From: Brachybacterium sp.
GTDB taxonomy: Bacteria > Actinomycetota > Actinomycetes > Actinomycetales > Dermabacteraceae
DNA length: 5,586 nt
Reading direction: 5' to 3'
NCBI GenBank assembly: GCA_027322375.1
Contig: DAHVRS010000504.1
Coordinates: forward strand, 1 to 5,586
Shown: piece after piece, positions 1 through 4,783 of the stretch
Layout of the letters: every line of letters begins with the position of its first letter
How positions within the stretch are numbered: the first letter of the stretch is position 1
Made by a program: the position numbers and the translations under genes
Notes under the pieces: model-generated
What the model was told of the DNA's origin: nothing
The model's input: the letters and a program-made list of their open reading frames with translations, nothing else
Database searches by the model: none

Positions 1-1459
1 CGATCAGCAGCGCGGTGCGCGCATCGACGAGGTGGTCCCACACGAGCTCGGGCGGGAGGTCCTCCGCCGCGCCGGGACGGGCGCGGCGCTCGATCTCGGC
101 GGCCGCGACGTGGACGGCGCCGGTGCGCCCCAGGTCCAGGGCGCGGCACAGCGCGAGCGCGTTCGCGGACAGCTCAGTGCGCAGCATCTCGGCCCGCTCG
201 GCGCGCGGGGTGTCGAGGTCGTCGACGAGCCAGCGCGCGGCGGCGGCCATCCGCTGCAGCGCGCCGAGGGAGGCGGCGAGGTCGCCCTCGCGCTCGTGCA
301 GGCTCGCCTCGAGCCGCGCCGTCTCGAGCCGGGCGCGGCGGTCACGGTGCTCCTGCGCGAGGGCGTGCGCCTGGCCGAGCGGGACGCGGGCGGCGTCGAG
401 CCGTCCCGCCTGGACGCGCTGCGCGGCGACGGCGAGCAGCGGCGCGATCCGCTGCTCGTCCCGGCCCAGGGTGCGCTGCAGGGACAGCAGCCGCCCGGCC
501 GTGAAGCCGGCGCGCTCGGTGTCCCCCGCGGCCATCTGCGCCTGCAGCAGCGCGGTGATCAGGGCGATCCGCAGCGGCGGGTCCTCGACGCGCTGCAGGG
601 TCTCGAGCGCCTGGACGGCGTGGTCGGCGGCCTGCACGGGCCGCTCCCGGCCGAGGACGCGGGCGAGCACGGCGTGGGCACCGGCCGCGCTGCGCAGCGG
701 GTCCTCCTCTCCGTCGGACGCAGCGGCGTCCTCCTCGAGGTCGAGCACGTCCAGGGCGAGGGTGGTCGCGCCGGACAGGTCGCCGAGCGCCTCGAGCGTC
801 TGGGCGAGGCGGAGGCGGAGCTCCCGCTCGGGGTCCTCGAGCAGCTCGTCGCGGACGGCGGGCAGAGCCCCGAGCGCGGCGCGCAGCCCGGCAGCGGCAC
901 GGGCAGGGCTCGGGGCGGGGCCACGGCGGCGCGTCCGAGTGGGGCCCTCGAGCGCGCGGATCACGGTGAGCATCTCGGCAGAGGGGCGCAGGGCAGCGCC
1001 GCGACGTCGGCCGCGCGGGGTGGCAGGCTGCGCTGCGGACGACGACGGGGCGGCGGGCATCGACCCTGCGTCGTCGCCAAGAAGCACCTCGGCGACCGCG
1101 ACAGCCTGGCCGGGATGCCCGGCGCGATGCAGGAGGGCGACGAGGTCCGCGGCGTCCCGTTCGCGCTCCGCCGCGGTGCCGGCGAGCGCGGCGGCGTGCA
1201 GGCTCGCGCGCAGCAGTGCGGCGCGGTCAGCGGGTGGGGCGGGCCGGTCCCGGAACTGCGCCACGAGCGCCCGGGCCTCGCGGGCACGCTCCGCGTTCGT
1301 GAGGTCCCTCACCCTCGCGGCGGCCTCGCGCACATCCCGGGGATGGGGCAGCGGCAGCTCCGCGGGGCGCAGCGCAACCCGCAATCGGTCAAGAACCGGC
1401 AGATCAGAACCGTTGACGACACCCTCCGCCCCCGGAAGGGCGGTGGCATCGGAGTTCAT
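1..1459 (-). CDS. Partial TPR-like alpha-helical repeat protein (N-terminal 486 residues)
   Basis: I do not recognise a named family. The reverse strand reads without a stop from ATG at 1459 to the window edge, so the C-terminus is missing. The product is almost entirely helical and rich in Ala, Leu, Arg and Glu, with paired amphipathic helices typical of TPR or related solenoids. Examples lie near residues 79-128, 213-242, 254-290, 294-330, 335-370, 374-411 and 420-460, with turns such as 'GHPGQA', 'GDLSGA', 'GDTERA' and 'GRLDAA' where TPR helix A meets helix B. Residues 131-188 form a low-complexity Ala/Pro/Arg/Ser linker. No signal peptide or membrane segment is visible, so it is probably a cytoplasmic scaffold or helical regulator. 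An in-frame TAG at 1472-1474 limits the start to ATG 1459 or GTG 1462. The GTG would be exactly at the predicted transcript 5' end. The gene is divergent from the ferritin-like operon, and no functional link between them is visible. Confidence 0.85.
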   Translation of the reverse strand, partial: MNSDATALPGAEGVVNGSDLPVLDRLRVALRPAELPLPHPRDVREAAARVRDLTNAERAREARALVAQFRDRPAPPADRAALLRASLHAAALAGTAAERERDAADLVALLHRAGHPGQAVAVAEVLLGDDAGSMPAAPSSSAAQPATPRGRRRGAALRPSAEMLTVIRALEGPTRTRRRGPAPSPARAAAGLRAALGALPAVRDELLEDPERELRLRLAQTLEALGDLSGATTLALDVLDLEEDAAASDGEEDPLRSAAGAHAVLARVLGRERPVQAADHAVQALETLQRVEDPPLRIALITALLQAQMAAGDTERAGFTAGRLLSLQRTLGRDEQRIAPLLAVAAQRVQAGRLDAARVPLGQAHALAQEHRDRRARLETARLEASLHEREGDLAASLGALQRMAAAARWLVDDLDTPRAERAEMLRTELSANALALCRALDLGRTGAVHVAAAEIERRARPGAAEDLPPELVWDHLVDARTALLI

Positions 1460-1468
1460 CACAGGGGG

Positions 1469-1474
1469 AACCTA
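1469..1474 (-). promoter_or_regulatory. Candidate -10 box (TAGGTT) of a leaderless promoter for the leftward TPR-like gene
   Basis: On the reverse strand, TAGGTT fits the actinobacterial -10 pattern TANNNT. It is followed by six bases (CCCCCT) and then GTGATG. The expected transcription start is therefore the G at 1462, the first base of an in-frame GTG immediately before the ATG at 1459. That arrangement is typical of leaderless mRNAs, which are common in actinobacteria. It would explain why no Shine-Dalgarno sequence is properly spaced before the ATG. The -35 region is weak: GGACGC (1492-1497) at a 17-nt spacer shares only a GAC-like core with TTGAC. This is an inference from spacing and motif. 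Confidence 0.4.
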
Positions 1475-1528
1475 CCAAGCACCGATGCTCGGCGTCCGGG
1501 AACACAGCGCACTCACGCCCGCGCTCCG

Positions 1529-1534
1529 TACAAT
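1529..1534 (+). promoter_or_regulatory. Candidate -10 box (TACAAT) for the ferritin-like operon
   Basis: TACAAT is one mismatch from TATAAT and stands out as an AT-rich island in very GC-rich DNA. Transcription would start near 1540-1541, giving a 5' leader of about 60 nt before ATG 1602. I see no convincing -35 hexamer at 16-19 nt spacing. The in-frame ATG at 1533 lies inside this box, which argues against that ATG as the translation start. The box is about 55-65 bp from the leftward -10 candidate, so the two promoters are back to back and could share control. Confidence 0.45.
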
Positions 1535-1591
1535 GTCCGAGGTCCCGCCTGCGGACGGCGCACCCGCGCCGCGCCCGGGACTTCTCGGGAA

Positions 1592-1598
1592 GAAGAGG
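1592..1598 (+). promoter_or_regulatory. Shine-Dalgarno-like GAAGAGG before the first ferritin-like gene
   Basis: This purine run is the only plausible ribosome-binding site in the leader. It is 3 nt from ATG 1602 and 6 nt from the next codon, GTG 1605. The better spacing favours GTG 1605 slightly, while codon preference favours the ATG. The choice changes the protein by one residue. Confidence 0.4.
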
Positions 1599-1601
1599 TG
1601 G

Positions 1602-2522
1602 ATGGTGTCCGTCGAGCTGGTCCGACGCGCTGCGCCGGCCGTCGCCCCTGATCCCCATGCGAGCGCCCCCACCACGGGCCCGTACGCAGGGCATGTCCAC
1701 TTCGACGAGACGATCACCCCTGTCCTGATCACGGACTTCGACGTCGACGCCTATACGCGGCGCGGCACGGACCGGCTCGAGGTCGATATGGCGGCGATCG
1801 AGGCCGACGGCCCGCTCGGGTCGCAGGTCCGGCTCGCACTCGGGGTGCTGCAGCGCCTGGAGGGCACCGCGCTCGCGGAGTCCCGCGCCATGCTCGCCAC
1901 CACCACCGGGAACGAAGCCCGCATCACCGCCTTCCTCGCCACCTGGCATGTGGACCGGTTCTGGCAGTCCCGCGCGCTGCGGGACGTGCTCGAGGCCGGC
2001 GGCGGCCCGGAACCTGCGGATCTCCCGCCCCCCACCCCGATCCAGGCCCTGCGCCGCCTCCACGTGGACCAGGTCCAGCCGCTGCTGACCCCGCTGTGGA
2101 ACGTCCTGGCCGGAGAGTCGCTGGCCGCCGGGCACATGGCCCGCATGGCGATCCAGGAGGCGTCGCTGCAGGAGCTTCTGCGAGCACTGGCCGAGCTGCT
2201 CGACGGCGAGGCCCGCCGCGTGGTCGAGACCGTCATCGACCGGCATGACGCGGCCGTCGAGTTCTTCACCGCCGAGGCCCGCGCCCGGATCACCCGCTCC
2301 CGCGCCGAGGCCGTCACGGCCCGCGCCGTGCTCTCGCTCCTCTCCCCCCTCGCCGGTGGCTATCTCATGGACCCGGCGCTGCGCCCCGCCCTCGCCGTCC
2401 TCGGCACCGAGGCGCCTCACCGCGCGGCCGTGCGCCGCGCCCGGTTCGAGATCACCCGGCTGCTGCCGGGGCCGGATCTCCCGGACCCCCTGCTCGCTAT
2501 CCGTCCCCGTCCCGGAGTGTGA
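1602..2522 (+). CDS. Ferritin-like four-helix protein with a degenerate diiron site (paralogue of the next gene)
   Basis: This 306-residue protein appears to be a divergent paralogue of the product encoded immediately downstream. Residues 115-129 (TWHVDRFWQSRALRDVL region) match MWNREEFWHGEALSAVL in the neighbour, with the FW, AL and VL positions shared. Residues 215-233 align with its last metal helix, and 'GGYLMDPALRPALAVL' resembles 'GSGMMDESEVLHVM'. In this alignment the lone carboxylates of helices 1 and 3 are kept (E87, E186). Helix 2 has R119 and Q122 in place of Glu and His, and helix 4 has H215 and A218 in place of Glu and His. A shifted helix-4 alignment could keep one His (H215) but no ExxH. 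The protein probably cannot bind two irons and may be a structural or regulatory partner. Residues 1-60 are a poorly ordered, Ala/Pro-rich extension. There is no signal peptide or membrane segment. An in-frame ATG at 1533 is possible but has no ribosome-binding site and lies in the putative -10 box. The fold is inferred from the neighbour. Confidence 0.85.
   Translation: MVSVELVRRAAPAVAPDPHASAPTTGPYAGHVHFDETITPVLITDFDVDAYTRRGTDRLEVDMAAIEADGPLGSQVRLALGVLQRLEGTALAESRAMLATTTGNEARITAFLATWHVDRFWQSRALRDVLEAGGGPEPADLPPPTPIQALRRLHVDQVQPLLTPLWNVLAGESLAAGHMARMAIQEASLQELLRALAELLDGEARRVVETVIDRHDAAVEFFTAEARARITRSRAEAVTARAVLSLLSPLAGGYLMDPALRPALAVLGTEAPHRAAVRRARFEITRLLPGPDLPDPLLAIRPRPGV
2514..2517 (+). promoter_or_regulatory. 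Shine-Dalgarno GGAG for the diiron protein, inside the end of the upstream gene
   Basis: GGAG is 6 nt from ATG 2524 and lies within the last codons of the upstream gene. The upstream stop (2520-2522) and this ATG are one base apart, so the two proteins are probably translationally coupled and made in similar amounts. Confidence 0.7.
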
Positions 2523-2523
2523 C

Positions 2524-3312
2524 ATGGCTTTTGACCTCGACCGCTTCGCCCTGTCTTCCGAGCCCGTGAAGATGGACGACCTCGATTTCTCCGCCTTCGA
2601 GCGGGAGCCGCTGGACGCCGCGACCCTGCGCTCGCTGCGCTACATGTGCGACGTCGAGTACCACACCTCCTGCTTCCTGCGGGATCTGCTGGTGACCCCC
2701 TCCCACCGGGAGGAGGAGGCCGGCGGCTTCATGACCATGTGGAACCGCGAGGAGTTCTGGCACGGCGAAGCGCTCAGCGCGGTCCTTTCCCGGCACGGCA
2801 TCAACGTGGACTACGACGAGATCAAGGCCAAGCGGGTCAAGCTCGGCTGGATGGGCGCGCTCGGCCCGATGAAGCAGGCCGTCCTGTCCAACCTCGCCGG
2901 TACCGACTTCGTCGCCGTGCACATGGTGTGGGGCGCCGCCAACGAGCTCTCCGCCGTCGCCGCGTATCGCCGCCTCGCCGCGCTGACCGAGCATCCCGTG
3001 CTCACCCCGCTCCTGCAGCGCATCGCCCAGCAGGAGACCCGCCACGTCGCCTTCTACACGACGCAGGGCCGGGAGCGGCTCGAGGCCTCCACGAACGCGC
3101 AGCGTGTGGTGCGCCTGGTGATGTCGAAGGTCTGGAAGCCCGTGGGCAGCGGGATGATGGACGAGTCCGAGGTGCTGCACGTGATGAGCCACCTCTTCGG
3201 CGGCGAGGGCGCCGAGCTCGACAAGCTCGACAAGTGCGTGCAGAAGCTGCCCGGCCTCGACGGCCTCACGATCTTCCGCAACGCCTTCGCCCGCCTCGGC
3301 GTCCCCGCCTGA
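2524..3312 (+). CDS. Ferritin-like diiron-carboxylate protein (acyl-ACP-desaturase-like ligand pattern)
   Basis: This 262-residue soluble protein carries a full set of diiron ligands in four predicted helices: E45 in 'DVEYHTS', E77-x-x-H80 in 'REEFWHGEA', E141 in 'AANELSAVAAY', and E171-x-x-H174 in 'QQETRHVAFY'. The order E, ExxH, E, ExxH and the spacings (32, 61 and 30 residues between groups) resemble soluble acyl-ACP desaturases and related ferritin-like oxidases. Such proteins activate O2 to desaturate, hydroxylate or N-oxygenate a substrate. The substrate here cannot be read from the sequence. The protein is shorter than plant acyl-ACP desaturases (about 330-360 residues). The C-terminal part (about 200-262) is helical and ends soon after 'LPGLDGL'. 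No signal peptide or membrane segment is seen. The gene follows its degenerate paralogue after 1 nt, which suggests a heteromeric complex. A ferritin-like oxidoreductase or N-oxygenase are alternatives. I am confident of the diiron fold but not of the reaction. Confidence 0.9.
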   Translation: MAFDLDRFALSSEPVKMDDLDFSAFEREPLDAATLRSLRYMCDVEYHTSCFLRDLLVTPSHREEEAGGFMTMWNREEFWHGEALSAVLSRHGINVDYDEIKAKRVKLGWMGALGPMKQAVLSNLAGTDFVAVHMVWGAANELSAVAAYRRLAALTEHPVLTPLLQRIAQQETRHVAFYTTQGRERLEASTNAQRVVRLVMSKVWKPVGSGMMDESEVLHVMSHLFGGEGAELDKLDKCVQKLPGLDGLTIFRNAFARLGVPA

Positions 3313-3342
3313 CCCCTCCCGCGCCCCCGCCGGACACACTCT

Positions 3343-3396
3343 CACGGTTTTGCCCGCTGTGCTTCCGTTAGTGGAAGCACAGCGGGCAAAACCGTG
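3343..3396. terminator. Perfect 24-bp inverted repeat with 6-nt loop, probable terminator
   Basis: The left arm (3343-3366) and right arm (3373-3396) are exact reverse complements over 24 bases. They enclose the loop GTTAGT. The stem begins CACGGTTTTG and ends CAAAACCGTG. It lies 30 nt after the stop of the diiron gene and before the next operon, which is the right place for transcription termination. No U-tract follows, so it would be an I-shaped terminator of the kind proposed for actinobacteria. The stem contains A/T runs in both arms and could also work on the opposite strand. Its length and perfection exceed a typical terminator, so a mobile or repetitive palindrome is an alternative. 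Confidence 0.75.
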
Positions 3397-3437
3397 CTCA
3401 GGGAGGGTCAGGACTGTGCTCGGGGAGGGCCGGGACC
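3394..3437. repeat. Two tandem imperfect 22-nt repeats
   Basis: Unit 1 (3394-3415) and unit 2 (3416-3437) both begin GTGCTC and contain GGGAGGG followed by a GGAC core. They match at 18 of 22 positions and differ at unit positions 7, 15, 17 and 22, all transitions. The first unit shares its initial GTG with the end of the hairpin stem. No gene is seen here. The function is unknown. It could be a small duplication or a protein-binding site. Confidence 0.65.
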
Positions 3438-3481
3438 AACGCCGCAGCGCCCTGACCTGCGTCTTCTTTCCTGAGTTCCGT

Positions 3482-3514
3482 CTCATCGAGACCTCATCGA
3501 CGCCTCATCGTCGC
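3482..3514. repeat. Three contiguous 11-nt direct repeats (CTCATCG core), candidate operator
   Basis: The units are CTCATCGAGAC (3482-3492), CTCATCGACGC (3493-3503) and CTCATCGTCGC (3504-3514). The seven-base core CTCATCG is identical in all three, and the last four bases vary. An 11-nt period is about one helical turn, so all cores face the same side of the DNA. This is the layout recognised by OmpR/PhoB-family response regulators, including actinobacterial PhoP, although the core does not match the known GTTCACC PHO box. The array ends 72 nt before the start of the P-loop gene, a position suitable for an activator or repressor. I could not identify a convincing -10 box between it and the gene. 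Confidence 0.6.
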
Positions 3515-3574
3515 CACGTTCACTGCTTCTCGTACGGCACGGCCCGACCGGACCGGCCAGCGAACGTATCGACC

Positions 3575-3580
3575 GAGGAG
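3575..3580 (+). promoter_or_regulatory. Shine-Dalgarno GAGGAG for the P-loop gene
   Basis: GAGGAG is 6 nt from ATG 3587. It fixes the start at 3587 rather than at upstream in-frame codons from 3350 onward. Those would translate through the hairpin and both repeat arrays and lack any ribosome-binding site. Confidence 0.75.
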
Positions 3581-3586
3581 CCTGAG

Positions 3587-4783
3587 ATGACCATCCTGCA
3601 CAGCGAGACCGCCACCGTTCCCGCCTCCGCCAGGGCACTCGCCACCCAGCCCGCTGCCGCACCTGCCGCGCTGGCCGCACCGGAAGCCCACGCCGATCTC
3701 CGACTCCGGCTCGAGCGGGCCAAGCACGCCTTCTCCACCCGCGCCGTCGGCCCGTACCTGCGCCGCGCCGAGGGCCTTGACCTCATCACCGAGGACCACG
3801 TCCCCTCCCCCGGCGAGGTGCTCCTGGCCCGCGTCACCTCGGTGGGCCACCACAAGCGCCTCGAGAGCCCTGTCTCCCGCCGCCAGATCCTCTTCCCGGG
3901 CGACGAGATCGTGGTCGCCTATGGCAGCCGCTACGCCGCCGACCAGTTCCTCGCGATGATCCCCGGCGACCTCGGCCCGCTGCACCTCGCCGCCGCGGGC
4001 GGCCTCGCCTCCCGCGTGGTCGAGAAGCATGCGAGCGTCGGCGCCGCCACCGAGCTCGAAGTGGTCGGCGTGGTCCGCGACCAGCACGGCCCGCTCACCC
4101 TGGCCCGCACCGCCGCCCACCGCGTGCAGCGCTCCCTCGCGGGCCGCACCGACCGCTCCGCCCACCGCGTCCCCGTCATCGCCGTGCTCGGCACCTCGAT
4201 GAACTCCGGGAAGTCCACGGTCCTCGCCCAGCTCGCGCACGGTCTCGCCGCCGCCGGGCTGCGGGTCGCCGCCGGCAAGGCGACCGGCACGGGCGCCGGC
4301 AACGACTACAACCTCTTCCTCGACGCCGGCGCGCACCGCGTCCTGGACTTCACCGACTTCGGCTGCTCCTCCACCTTCTGCCTCGACCTCGACGAGGTGC
4401 GGGACCTGTTCCTGTCCATGGCCGATGAGCTCGCCGGTGGTGCGGCCCGCCCCGACGTGGTCCTCATCGAGATCGCCGACGGCATCTACCAGGGCGAGAC
4501 CTCCCGCCTGCTCGCCGATCCCGAGGTCGGCGCGGTCGTGGACCGGCTCGTGTTCGCTGCGGGCGACGCGCTCGGCGCCGTCGGCGGTGTCGGCGCCCTG
4601 TCCTCGCTGGACCGTGCGCCGGCCGTCGTCTCCGGGGTGCTCACCAGCTCCCCGCTCGCGACCGCGGAGGCGCGCCGCGCCCTCGAGGTCCCCGTGATCG
4701 GCTCCTACGACCTCGCGGTGCCGGAGGTGGCGCGCGGGCTCGTCGCCGATCTGCTCCAGGAGCCGCTCACCGATGCGTCCTGA
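3587..4783 (+). CDS. SIMIBI-type P-loop NTPase, BioD/DUF1611-like, with N-terminal beta-rich region
   Basis: This is a 398-residue cytosolic protein. Residues 8-36 are an Ala/Pro-rich linker. Residues 72-176 look beta-rich ('GEVLLARVTSVG', 'GDEIVVAYGSRYA', 'TELEVVGVVRD'), perhaps an OB- or barrel-like domain. Residues 196-398 form a P-loop domain: after the strand VPVIAVL comes GTSMNSGKST (202-211). This is the G-x5-GK[ST] form known from dethiobiotin synthetase (GTDTxxGKT), MobB-type and DUF1611 proteins. Next come 'GKATGTGAGNDY' (230-241), a Cys pair (C260, C265) and the strand DVVLIEIADG (290-299), which sits where BioD has its VEGAGG motif. These families use ATP or GTP for carboxylation, amidation or nucleotide transfer. 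The reaction here is unknown. The stop overlaps the exporter gene by 11 nt, so the two are probably translationally coupled. I am confident of a P-loop protein, moderately confident of the subfamily, and make no claim on substrate. Confidence 0.88.
   Translation: MTILHSETATVPASARALATQPAAAPAALAAPEAHADLRLRLERAKHAFSTRAVGPYLRRAEGLDLITEDHVPSPGEVLLARVTSVGHHKRLESPVSRRQILFPGDEIVVAYGSRYAADQFLAMIPGDLGPLHLAAAGGLASRVVEKHASVGAATELEVVGVVRDQHGPLTLARTAAHRVQRSLAGRTDRSAHRVPVIAVLGTSMNSGKSTVLAQLAHGLAAAGLRVAAGKATGTGAGNDYNLFLDAGAHRVLDFTDFGCSSTFCLDLDEVRDLFLSMADELAGGAARPDVVLIEIADGIYQGETSRLLADPEVGAVVDRLVFAAGDALGAVGGVGALSSLDRAPAVVSGVLTSSPLATAEARRALEVPVIGSYDLAVPEVARGLVADLLQEPLTDAS
4758..4762 (+). promoter_or_regulatory. 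Shine-Dalgarno AGGAG for the ABC exporter, within the P-loop gene
   Basis: AGGAG is 10 nt from ATG 4773. It supports a start that overlaps the preceding gene. The alternative ATG 4827 has only a weak AGAAG at 4816-4820, 6 nt away. Confidence 0.5.

Noticed and set aside
1542..1595. Leader hairpins GTCCCG/CGGGAC and CTTCT/AGAAG near the ribosome-binding site, considered as an attenuator or riboswitch
   Set aside because: The stems are only 5-6 bp, short pairings of this kind are expected by chance in GC-rich DNA, and no known riboswitch motif is visible.
15..1601. A plus-strand open frame continuous with the first ferritin-like gene, which would make an 835-residue fusion
   Set aside because: It is the antisense of the TPR-like gene. 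Its product is a Ser/Arg/Ala-rich low-complexity sequence, while the reverse strand gives a regular amphipathic helical protein with a well-bounded start at 1459. Lack of stops is common opposite high-GC genes.
2409..2420. An ExxH (E270-A-P-H273) in the degenerate ferritin-like protein as a metal site
   Set aside because: It lies in a C-terminal loop containing proline, after the four-helix region, and does not align with either ligand pair of the neighbour.
1404..2525. A 373-residue minus-strand open frame opposite the first ferritin-like gene
   Set aside because: It is Gly/Arg/Glu/His-rich with no recognisable helix or motif pattern. The plus strand shows clear similarity to the downstream diiron protein and operon spacing.
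2497..3486. Minus-strand open frame opposite the diiron gene
   Set aside because: It is an antisense shadow. It also runs through the hairpin and the tandem repeats, and the plus strand carries an intact ligand set.
3350..3586. N-terminal extension of the P-loop protein from upstream start codons
   Set aside because: It would translate half of the hairpin and both repeat arrays and has no ribosome-binding site. GAGGAG is ideally spaced for ATG 3587.
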